Source: Stentor roeselii (lineage: Eukaryota > Ciliophora > Heterotrichea > Heterotrichida > Stentoridae). Taken from it: 64,000 bases of DNA. This document shows positions 1-9,195 of the stretch, piece by piece. Numbering within the stretch: the stretch's first letter is position 1; every line of letters begins with the position of its first letter. The notes beneath the pieces are model-generated. The model saw only the letters and a list, made by a program, of their open reading frames with translations, did no database searches and was not told the origin of the DNA. The stretch lies in the NCBI GenBank assembly GCA_006503475.1, contig RSEH01000211.1, positions 1 through 64,000 on the forward strand, read 5' to 3'. The position numbers and the translations under genes are program-made.

Positions 1-1050
1 GTAAACATTTGAACTAGCATCTAAGCAATTTTCACACTTAACTGTTGTATTACAGTTCGTTAAAACGTCTTGACAATTAGCACAAATGATATCTTTTGGA
101 CTGTAGTAATATCCTGGAGAGCATTTTAGTAAGGTGACATTAGACTCAAGGACAATACAGTATCTTTTACCAGAATGATAGAGACAGCTATTTGAATTAC
201 ACCCGCCGCAATCAAGACAAACATCTTCATAACATCCGAAATTGCAGTTCAAGCATGTTGAGTGGCTAGTGACTGGAAGACAGTATATTTTATTATTTTC
301 TTTCAATGCAATCTCGCAATCTTGGATGCAACTTGGATCAGGGCAAGTATCAATCATACTAGAGTCAGAGAAGAATATGTTAGGATTAACTGTTGAATTA
401 AATAAATAAAAGTTCCACAAATACAGAGACATTGCAGTATAAAAATAATTGGAGAACATAATTTTATTTTCGCAAGTAGTATACTCAAAAGTAAATAAAA
501 ATACTAACTTGCTATCAAGATAAAATTTTATCGTTGTGTTTTCTCTGAGTATTGAAATAATTGCCCATTTTTCTAAATAGTTAATACCATAATCCCATAT
601 ATTCGAGTTAGATTTATTATAAAAATTAGAATAAGGATTAGAATTCTTCATCTGCACCTGAACAGTTTTTGAGTAAGATTCAACTCCAAAACAAATATAT
701 TGACAATCATTTTCATAAATTAAATTGAAATTATTTGGAATTCGATCATTTAAAGTGTTGAACCATAGGACTGCTGAAAAATCAGATAAATATAGATCAT
801 ATAGTAGCGGATTGTTTTCATGAAGAAATATTAATTTGAAATCAGAAGAACAATCAAAGTACGCTCCTCTATCAGTAGGGATTGTATCATGCATGTCAGG
901 TGAAGCAGAATCCCCATTAATTCCATGATTTTCGAAACCTGAGTAATCATAAAATATTTGACCAAAATTAACCCAAAATTTGTATTGAAGAATTGAAGTA
1001 GCTCTAATTTGAGACAAAATTATATGAAAAATGATGATGAAAGCTTCCAT
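1..1050 (-). CDS. Secreted Cys-rich surface protein with lectin-like N-terminus, 5' part only
   Basis: The frame is open on the minus strand from an ATG at 1050 to the left window edge, 350 codons without a stop, so the 3' part lies outside. The first ~17 residues (MEAFIIIFHIILSQIRA) look like a signal peptide. Residues ~20-240 are aromatic-rich and beta-like, as in LamG/concanavalin-type domains (inference). From about residue 245 the protein becomes very Cys-rich with repeated CxxC pairs, resembling furin-like or growth-factor-receptor repeats of large ciliate surface proteins. It is probably extracellular or a large membrane-anchored surface protein; the membrane segments would be in the missing part. 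Exact family unknown. Confidence 0.75.
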   Translation of the reverse strand, partial: MEAFIIIFHIILSQIRATSILQYKFWVNFGQIFYDYSGFENHGINGDSASPDMHDTIPTDRGAYFDCSSDFKLIFLHENNPLLYDLYLSDFSAVLWFNTLNDRIPNNFNLIYENDCQYICFGVESYSKTVQVQMKNSNPYSNFYNKSNSNIWDYGINYLEKWAIISILRENTTIKFYLDSKLVFLFTFEYTTCENKIMFSNYFYTAMSLYLWNFYLFNSTVNPNIFFSDSSMIDTCPDPSCIQDCEIALKENNKIYCLPVTSHSTCLNCNFGCYEDVCLDCGGCNSNSCLYHSGKRYCIVLESNVTLLKCSPGYYYSPKDIICANCQDVLTNCNTTVKCENCLDASSNVY

Positions 1051-2043
1051 TTTTTATAGACATAATAAAATTATTTCAAATAAACTATAATTATTTAATT
1101 TACATTCTATCGAAATCAAAGAAGCAGTCAATTTTTATGTGTAGTTATTCCAAAATATTTTGATTTAATGAATTACTGTGAGATTATTCAAACCAAAATG
1201 AATCCAGGGTGATTACCTTTTGATAGAAATTCTAATTTAATTTCCCTAACTATCTGACAGAGAATATTCCTTCTTAGGTAGCTTAAAAATGTATGTTTGC
1301 ATCATCATCTTTGATGCAGAAGATCTTAAAATTTTGAATTACTTTCTAAAATTATAAGTTTTTGCTAATACAATATTTGGATTTTATATTTATCCAAAAG
1401 ATAACCTTATTAAGTATACTTTCAATAAAGGCCTAAACTCTACCAAATCAAGATTAAGATTATTAATCAATCATAAATCCATTTGAAGTGAAGATTTAGC
1501 AGTAACTAATTTACATATTACCTAGTTTCTCAATTTAAAATCTTAAATTTTCAATAGTTTAGATTACCTAGGAAAATAATCGTCAAAAAAAACTTACTAT
1601 GATTATCAATACATTCTCGTAATATACAAGATATTGTCCTTTAAAAATCTTAATAAAATAGTGGCTTTCTATGCCAAAATCAAATATTAGTGTAAACTTT
1701 TAAATTTATCTAGATTTTAGCAGGGCCTGGCTAATCTCCTAAAAATAGTAAAAATGAATGATTTTTTACGGAATTTTATATACCTTATTACTAACTTTAA
1801 TGAATTTTCAAGGAAATTTTACCTTAAATTCGATACTCGATGTAGACTCTTAAAATTTATTAGATTTAATTATGATCTTTTATAAATATATAGTTAACCT
1901 AAGCTTATATTGATTTGAATCGAATCATGTCTATAATTTTAACCTTTTTATGGAAATGCAAATTTTTATACCGTTTCTATTCAAGAATAATTAGGTAATT
2001 AGATGATACTGTGGGAATACCAATATGAATAAAATTAGAATAA
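1051..2043. other. Intergenic, AT-rich, no gene seen
   Basis: About 1 kb of AT-rich DNA between two divergently transcribed genes (surface protein on minus, PKG on plus). I see no long frame, no tRNA-like fold and no clear repeat. It presumably holds both promoters. Confidence 0.6.
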
Positions 2044-4703
2044 ATGGGTTGTTTCAAGCTGAAACCTTTAAAACTTCTTGACACATCCACACTTCCATCA
2101 TTAGGAAGCAAGCGACTTTCAAATACCGGACTCTCATCATTGATCAAAGAATTCTCATCAGACAGAAGATCAACCAAAGAAAAATCCGCTAAATTCGACC
2201 CTCGTCTAAACCATCTTCCTACAGATCATGCTGAAATCGAATCAAAAATCGATTCAGCGATCCAGTATCAAGAAAAGAGCAGTTTCAAATCTTTAAAATC
2301 CTATCATCCCACTTCATTTTCAACTTTTTATCTCCATCCCACCTAACAAACCTGGCCCATTCATTCAAATTCATTCATCTAGAGGCTAAAAAAATAATCT
2401 ACGCTGAAGGTGATCGTTTTCAGCACTTTTATATTATCAGCTCAGGGTCTGTTGAAGTCCTTTTGAACAATCAACGAAAAGCAGTTATTTCAAAAAATGG
2501 ACATTTTGGTGAATCGGGTCTTTTATTTAACTCTAAAAGCACCTCCACTATCAAGACTTTAGAAAATACTGAATGCTGGGTGTTGAAAAGGAATGATTTT
2601 AAAGATGCACTTCAGATGATTTCTTATGAAAAATTAGAGGAAAACAAGGAATTTTTGATGAATTTTCAATTTTTTAACAAGTTGTTAGAATATCAGCGGG
2701 ATTTTTTGATTAGTTCGGTGGTCGTTCATGAATTCGGACCAGGACAAAGAATCCTCCGAGAAAGAGACAAAGGAAACTTGATATATTTTATAAAAAAGGG
2801 GCAAGTTCTAGTAAGTATCGATGGTGTCCAACTAAGAACTTTAGGACCTGGAGAGTATTTCGGAGAGCAAGCATTAATATATAAAACCTTCCGCACAGCT
2901 TCAGTAGATACCCTAGACCAAGTAACCCTTCTCAGTCTAGACTCAAAAGAAATCGCGAATTTAATCGGAAGTGAATTCGAGTACTTATTATTCAATCACA
3001 GTCTTCGGATTTCAATGGAAAAAAACCATCATTTTTCAAAACTTCACAAAAATCAAATAGAAAAAATAATCGAAACAGTTGAAATCAAATATTTAGATAA
3101 AAAAGAAATTTTGATTCAAAAAGGAGAATTTTCTGGATTTTTTGTGATTTTTATCCTTAAAGGTAAAATTTTGAACGGGAATAAAACACTTAAAAAGTTT
3201 GAAATTATTGGAGAAAACGATCTATATGAACAAAAATCAAAAAAATATGATAAAAATTTTGTGACTCTTGATGAAACTGTTGTTGCAAAGATTTCTAAAC
3301 AAAAATTTGAGGAAATACTTGGAAAGGGTTTTAAAGAAGCTGTAAAAATGAATAAAATTTTAAATGTTTTAGAAAAAGTTAATATTTTTAGGAACCTTTC
3401 AAAGGAAAAAATAGAGTCTTTGGCTGTGAAACTTAAAATTGAGAAGTATGAAAAGGATCGAGTTATTTTGAAACAGAGTGAAGAGGGAGAAAAGTTGTTT
3501 ATTTTGAAAAAGGGAGAAGTTTTAGTTAAAGTTGGGAATAACTTTGTGAGAGAGGTTGTTAGACATGATTACTTTGGAGAAAGATCTTTGATTTTTAATG
3601 AAAATAGAACTGCTACTGTGATTTCTAAAGGATGTACGTGTTGGGTGCTTCAAAAGCAGGATTTTTTAGCTCTAATCACCCCTAAAACCCGTAAAATGAT
3701 CTTAAAAAGAATCGAGCTTCAAAACGATTCATTATCCTTAAAATCCCTAAAAATATTAAAACAACTCGGAAAAGGCACATACGGAAACGTTTTTACTGTA
3801 TATAACTCTAAATCAAATAACTTATATGCATTAAAAACAGTATCAAGAGAAAAAATAGAAACTCACAAAATCCAAAAAGACCTGACCCAAGAAAAGAAAA
3901 TCCTTTCAATGCTCGATCATCCATTCATCATAAATCTAATAAAAACCTTTAAAGACTCTCATCGAGTTTACCTTGTAATGGAACTAGTCCAAGGAATCGA
4001 CTTTTTCGACTTACTTCGAAAGTTCAATTCTTGGGAAGAAGAAAAAGCTCGATTTTACATTTCTTGTCTTGTTTTAATTCTTGAGTATCTTCATGAAAGA
4101 AAAGTGATTTACAGAGATTTGAAACCAGAAAATATCATCATCGATCAAGAAGGGTATCCTAAGTTAATTGACTTTGGCTTGGCGAAGGTCATTCAGGGAA
4201 GAACTTATTCGGTTGCGGGAAGTTCGCATTATATGGCACCTGAAATCATTAAAGGTCTTGGGTATGGACTTGAAGCTGACTATTGGAGTCTTGGAATTAT
4301 TATTTATGAAATTTTATGTAATCAGGTCCCTTGGGGAGAACATGAAGAGAATCCTATGGAAGTTTATAACTTGATTGTTAAAAATAAGATCATTTTACCT
4401 TCGAATATCAGAAATCATCATATTGCGAAACTTTTACAGAAATTGTTGAGTCAGATACCGGCTTCTAGAGGAAATATTGAAAGTATTAAAAAGGATGTTT
4501 GGTTCATTTCTATGGATTTTAACAGTTTATTAGAAAAAAATGTTCCTGCACCTTTTAAACCTGCAGTTGAGGATTATTCGAAATTGATTAAATCAGGTGT
4601 TTCGAACAAGCAGGGATTATCAAGATTTATTATGAAGTATGAAGATGGGTGTCAAAATCTAGCTATGGAAAAATTAGATAAACACTGGGATTTTAAGTTT
4701 TAA
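2044..4703 (+). pseudogene. cGMP-dependent protein kinase-like gene (PKG copy 1) with one frameshift
   Basis: A Met-Gly-Cys start (predicted N-myristoylation plus palmitoylation) opens a 100-codon frame. The rest of the PKG continues in another frame, which is recognisable from about 2280 (the CNB-A part beginning FKILSSHF) to the TAA at 4703. The two frames differ by a one-base loss near 2265-2283, and no 15-nt intron can fix this, because the shift requires a length of 2 modulo 3. Downstream the frame is intact: CNB-A (lacking the phosphate-binding Arg: KSTSTI), CNB-B (FGEQALIY..FRTASV), a degenerate CNB-C, CNB-D (FGERSLIF..NRTATV), and an AGC kinase with YRDLKPEN, DFG and a WDF-F tail. It is closest to the minus-strand copy at 34105-36753. 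The long clean downstream frame means either a very recent break or an assembly base error; in the latter case it is a functional kinase of ~885 residues. Confidence 0.8.
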
Positions 4704-5539
4704 AATCTTAGGATATTTAGTTAGAATATTTATGTTGAATAGCACAGGATTCAGAGTGTAAGGGGTATATGGAAAAATTTCAATATATAGACAATTAAAT
4801 TGGCTTTCAAAATATATATATTAAACTCAACTTTTATATATTTTTTAATATCTTGTATAAATTTAGAGAATACTGAAATATAAAGATTTTCATGCAGTTT
4901 TTAAGATATTTCTTTAAGTTCTTATATATATTTAGTATAATTTAAGTAATCTTACATCTCCAACTATTGATTATCTTAAATGAATTATTTTAAAGGTTTC
5001 ATTCAGGCATTAAATAGTTTTTATTATGTTGTTTCTCTGACTAAAACACTTGGTATTGTTAAATAATCATTAAACTTAATAATTAGATCAGAAGAGGAAG
5101 AAATATGAAATTTTTCATGTTGAATCAAAGAGAAATGCACTCAATCAGTAATCATTTATAGAAATCATTAGTTTTCAGTGTTTTATTGATTGAATAACAA
5201 AATTTTTCAATTCAGTGATTGGATTTGTTCATAATTCCATGAAAAACTCTAAATTAATACATTTTTTGAATAGATTCTTTATTCTCAGAAATAGTTATAA
5301 AGAACTCAGCTATTTTATTTAAAAACAGGATAAAAGTTCATTCTTATATCTGCTAAGTATATTAGGAGGGTCTTATTCTATAAAATGTTTGGTAATTAGT
5401 TATAGAAAAATGCTAGAAATCGATAAATCTCTCTATCGAACATTCTCGATCAGATTAAACAAAAATATCATAATAATTGCCCACCCAAATAAGTTTTAAA
5501 GCATTGAAAAACATAAGTTAATATCGTTTTCCCATATAA
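4704..5539. other. Intergenic between PKG copies 1 and 2
   Basis: 836 bp of AT-rich DNA with no frame of interest. It starts G/T-rich after the PKG stop and ends with CCCATATAAATG at the next start codon. Nothing else was recognised. Confidence 0.6.
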
Positions 5540-8404
5540 ATGGGTTGTAGTTCACTGAAACGATCAAGCGAAAAAGACCAAAAAAACCTAAAAAATCTTC
5601 AAAAAAACCAGAAATCTCAGAAAAAAACCCAAAAAAAACCACACTTACGAAGAAACCTAACAACAGAAACCACGACATTGCCCTTCCTTTCTGAAGAAAA
5701 TGAAAACCTGCTTAAATTCAAAAATTCTTTAACATCCGACGATCATCTTAACCTAGAGAAACTTGAAGCCATTCTTTCGACACATCCTCTTTTTTACAAC
5801 CTTTCTCATTCTCACCTAAAAAAATTATCAAAGAAATTTACTTTGATATTCGCAACTGAAGGCAAAATTTTGCTTAACGAAGAAGAAAAACCTAAAAATT
5901 TCTTCATAATTGACAAAGGACAAGTTGATGTTTTAGTAAAAAACCAGGTAAAAAGTTCACTTTTCCAAGGAATGCATTTTGGTGAAGCTTCAATAATTAA
6001 TAATCCTAAAATAAAAGCAACTTTCAGGGCTCAACAAGAAACTCTTTACTTTTTATTAAAGACTAAAACAATTACTAAAATTTTAAATATTGTGCAGAAA
6101 CAAGTTTCATTCGAAGATTACTTAAAAAAAGTCGTTATTTTGAATGAAATTTTTAATAAAATTCCTGAAATTTTTTATAGTCACTTGAAAGTTTATCAGA
6201 TTGATTCAGGTCAACAGTTTTTGAGAGAAATGAATGAAAATATTGTTTATTTTGTAATGAATGGAAGAGTTATCGTTGGACAGGATGAGGAAAACTTTCA
6301 GATATATCAAGAAGGGGACTTTTTCAGCGAGTATCATCTTGAAAATGAATTCTTTGAAGGAATGGCTCGAGCTCAAGGGAAGACTGTTATACTTGCACTG
6401 GATACTTCCCCTTTGAGTGGAATCGACGATAATCTTTTGAATTTTCTGAAATTTTACTGTTCGATTAAAACTTGCATCAACCAAAGCAAAAAGTACTGCA
6501 AGTTAATTTCTGAGCAGCAAAGAATAGTGAGTAGAAATGCAGTGATTAAGATATTTGATAGAGAAACTGATGTTGAAGTTTTTTGTAAGGAGAGTTGGAT
6601 GATTTTTATAATTCAAGGAGAAATTACAGTAGGAGAAAAAAAATTCAAAAAGCATCAAATCGCCTTAATAAGAGAAAATAAAGGAAGAAGAAAAAATAAA
6701 GAAACAAGTGAAACTAGAGAAACTAAAAATACAAGAGAAAATCAAGAAAAAAGAGAAAATCAAGAAAAAAGAGAAAATCAAGAAAAAAGAGAAAATCAAG
6801 AAAAAAGAGAAAATCAAGAAAAAAGAGAAAATCAAGAAAAAAGAGAAAATCAAGAAAAAAGAGAAAATCAAGAAAAAAGAGAAAATCGAGAAAATCAAGA
6901 AACAAGAAAAAATCAAGAAACAAGAAAAAATCAAGAAACAAGAAAAAATCAACAAAAAATTGAAAATCAACAAAAATCTTGTTATAAAGTCTCTCAGGGC
7001 TCAGTGATCGCCTTGATATCCACCAAAAAAATAAAAAGTCTCTTTGGTAGGCCCCTGAACATCCAACTAAAACTAAACGATTTGCTATCCTTTTTAAAAA
7101 AAATCAGTATATTCAGCCATTTATCTTACTCCAAACTGACTGAACTAGTTTCCCTCCTCAAATATCAAGAGTTTGGCTTCAACGAATCAATTTACGAAAA
7201 AGGTGAAATCTCAGACTTCATTTTTCTTATTCAAACCGGACAAGTAAAAATCACAAAAACTTTCCATACACAAGAATTATTCCAAAATGATTTCTTCGGC
7301 GAAAGTTGCATATTCAACAATAAAATGAAAGAAACAGCTACTTCATACGGCTGCCGATGTTTAAAACTCTCAAAAAATCACTTTGAATCCTTTTTAAATC
7401 CAGAATATTTAACGAAAAACTTGAAAAAATTCAAAGAAATTGAAAATTTTTATCTTAATGATTTTTCAGTCATTAAACTCATCGGAAAAGGAGCGTTTGG
7501 GAATGTTTTTCTGACATTTCATGAAAACTCTAAAAATTTTTACGCTTTGAAGTCGATTCATAAGCAAAGAGTTGAAAGACTTGATATTTTTAAGAGTTTA
7601 TTACAAGAAAAAAAAGTTTTAGGAATTGTGGATCATCCTTTCATTGTAAAATTGGTGAAAACATTTAAAGATAATCAAAGGGTTTACTTTTTGATGGACT
7701 TGATTAAAGGAATTGATTTTTTTGAATATTTAAAAAGATCTGGAAAGTTGAAAGAAGAAGAAGTCATTTTTTATAGTTCTTGTTTGTTACTTGTTCTTGA
7801 GTATCTTCATAAACTGAAAGTTATTTATAGAGATTTGAAACCTGAAAATATTATTATTGATGAAAAAGGGTTTCCGATACTTGTGGATTTTGGAATGTCG
7901 AAAATTATTAAAGGAAGAACTTATACTTATGCTGGGACTTGTCAGTATATGGCTCCTGAAGTTATTTTAGGGAAAGGGTATAGCTTCGAAGCTGATTATT
8001 GGAGTTTGGGAATCGTAATGTATGAAATGATTGTAGGATGCTTGCCTTGGGGAAACTTAACAACGAACCCATTTGAAATTTCTGAAATGATATTAAAAGA
8101 GAAGCTGAAATTTCCAAATAAAATGAAAAAATCTGGTCTTTTAGGGATAATTGAAGGACTACTCATTAAAGACCCGAAACTGAGATCATGCAGCGATAAA
8201 CTGGAAAAACAACTGAAATTCGCAGGAGCTGATTTAGATAAAATCTTGAGTAAACAGGTTGAGACACCATTTAAACCGAAAAATTGTGAAAAGTTTGAAC
8301 CTGAAGGCTTGAAAAGAGCAAAGAATAATGATTTGTTGATTGCTAAATTCGAAAAAGATGTTGATTTGAGAGAAAAACTGAAAAATGATTGGGACTGCTT
8401 TTGA
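5540..8404 (+). CDS. PKG-like kinase copy 2, probably cyclic-nucleotide-insensitive, with repeat insert
   Basis: 954 residues, beginning MGC (myristoylation/palmitoylation signal) followed by a Lys/Gln-rich linker (~10-55). Four CNB-like regions precede an AGC kinase domain (~645-900) with the ATP-site Lys (YALKSI), catalytic YRDLKPEN, DFG (VDFGMSK), activation Thr (RTYTYAGT) and a WDCF tail, so the kinase looks active. The phosphate-binding cassettes are degraded: CNB-A reads FGEAS..KIKATF, CNB-B has no FGE or Arg, and CNB-D reads FGESC..MKETATS. The Arg that holds the cyclic phosphate is missing in all of them. Residues ~400-480, inside the CNB-C loop, are a Glu/Asn/Gln/Lys/Arg hexapeptide repeat absent from the paralogues. 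It may be regulated by something other than cGMP (inference). Confidence 0.88.
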   Translation: MGCSSLKRSSEKDQKNLKNLQKNQKSQKKTQKKPHLRRNLTTETTTLPFLSEENENLLKFKNSLTSDDHLNLEKLEAILSTHPLFYNLSHSHLKKLSKKFTLIFATEGKILLNEEEKPKNFFIIDKGQVDVLVKNQVKSSLFQGMHFGEASIINNPKIKATFRAQQETLYFLLKTKTITKILNIVQKQVSFEDYLKKVVILNEIFNKIPEIFYSHLKVYQIDSGQQFLREMNENIVYFVMNGRVIVGQDEENFQIYQEGDFFSEYHLENEFFEGMARAQGKTVILALDTSPLSGIDDNLLNFLKFYCSIKTCINQSKKYCKLISEQQRIVSRNAVIKIFDRETDVEVFCKESWMIFIIQGEITVGEKKFKKHQIALIRENKGRRKNKETSETRETKNTRENQEKRENQEKRENQEKRENQEKRENQEKRENQEKRENQEKRENQEKRENRENQETRKNQETRKNQETRKNQQKIENQQKSCYKVSQGSVIALISTKKIKSLFGRPLNIQLKLNDLLSFLKKISIFSHLSYSKLTELVSLLKYQEFGFNESIYEKGEISDFIFLIQTGQVKITKTFHTQELFQNDFFGESCIFNNKMKETATSYGCRCLKLSKNHFESFLNPEYLTKNLKKFKEIENFYLNDFSVIKLIGKGAFGNVFLTFHENSKNFYALKSIHKQRVERLDIFKSLLQEKKVLGIVDHPFIVKLVKTFKDNQRVYFLMDLIKGIDFFEYLKRSGKLKEEEVIFYSSCLLLVLEYLHKLKVIYRDLKPENIIIDEKGFPILVDFGMSKIIKGRTYTYAGTCQYMAPEVILGKGYSFEADYWSLGIVMYEMIVGCLPWGNLTTNPFEISEMILKEKLKFPNKMKKSGLLGIIEGLLIKDPKLRSCSDKLEKQLKFAGADLDKILSKQVETPFKPKNCEKFEPEGLKRAKNNDLLIAKFEKDVDLREKLKNDWDCF
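6737..6979 (+). repeat. In-frame 18-bp minisatellite encoding ENQEKR repeats
   Basis: Eight perfect or near-perfect 18-bp units encode ENQEKR (6737-6880). A 9-bp partial unit (ENR) and five diverged units (ENQETR, KNQETR twice, KNQQKI, ENQQKS) follow. The unit is a multiple of three, so expansion or contraction keeps the kinase frame. It sits in a surface loop of the third, degenerate CNB domain of PKG copy 2. The predicted product is a charged, probably helical or disordered segment. Confidence 0.95.
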
Positions 8405-9195
8405 TAGAATAATCTATATTTATAGAATCTTTCAATTAATCAATATCAGATATAAATTTCATCATGAAAATAAGGAATTTATCTTTAAGCAGAATAAGAT
8501 TATTTCATTATGAAAATAAGGAATTTATCTTTAAGCAGAATCAGATTATTCCATCATGAAAATAAGGAATTTAGATTTATATCTTTAAACACAATAAGAT
8601 TAATTCCGAAAAAAAATACATTATTGAATTATTCTTAATAGCCTTTATCTCATCCCTACACCTTTTTTGTTTACTTGAAAAAATTTGTTATTATTGTTGA
8701 TTAAGATTATCTCTCTATGAAACATTGATAAAAAGCTATTTATAATCTTTAAGGATTCTGAAAATTTGAAAGGCTTTGCATATCTTAATAAATTAAAGAT
8801 ATATTGAAAGTAAAGCCCAAGTCGATTAAAGCCTTATATAAAGATATTTTTTTATTATTTTCATACAGACTTAAATAAACTCATTCAATATTAGCGTAAA
8901 ATTTTAAATTTCAATTCTAGGTAACCTTTAAGCCAGATTTAGTCTTTAAGTTATATTTAGTTAATCTGGATGATCATATGGTAGTAAAAGTCAAATGTTA
9001 AAGACACGAAATTTTTTAGGATCAAATATTATTTTAAATCATTAATTATGAGACAAGCTTGCTTAATTATCTAAATATCAATATAAAGCATCCTAGTTCA
9101 AAAAACTTTCAATAATATCTGATGGTTTTTATCCGAGTCTTATAGAAATAGACCAACCTGTTAAATCAATTATTCAGGATTTTATAACTATAAAA
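8405..9195. other. Intergenic between PKG copies 2 and 3, with a short tandem repeat
   Basis: 791 bp of AT-rich DNA. The first 200 bp hold a three-copy 46-bp tandem repeat (listed separately). The remainder shows no frame and no RNA-like element. It ends with ACTATAAAAATG at the PKG copy 3 start. Confidence 0.6.
8457..8606. repeat. 46-bp direct tandem repeat, three units
   Basis: The core TGAAAATAAGGAATTT recurs at 8465, 8511 and 8557, exactly 46 bp apart, followed each time by ATCTTTAA-C and a variant of CAGAATAAGATTATTCCATCA. The third unit carries a small extra segment and is diverged. It is non-coding and lies just downstream of the PKG copy 2 stop. Confidence 0.85.

Noticed and set aside
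2262-2280. A 15- or 18-nt intron (GTATCAAGAAAAGAG or to CAG) to repair PKG copy 1
   Set aside because: Either length keeps the frame unchanged, whereas a shift of 2 modulo 3 is needed.
2044-2346. Treating the first 100 codons as a separate small gene
   Set aside because: They match the N-terminus of PKG copy 4 residue by residue, and the rest of that protein follows in another frame.
6665-7007. Long alternative frames on both strands over the ENQEKR repeat
   Set aside because: They are poly-Phe/Leu or poly-Lys readings of a period-18 repeat inside the kinase gene; repeats keep all frames open.
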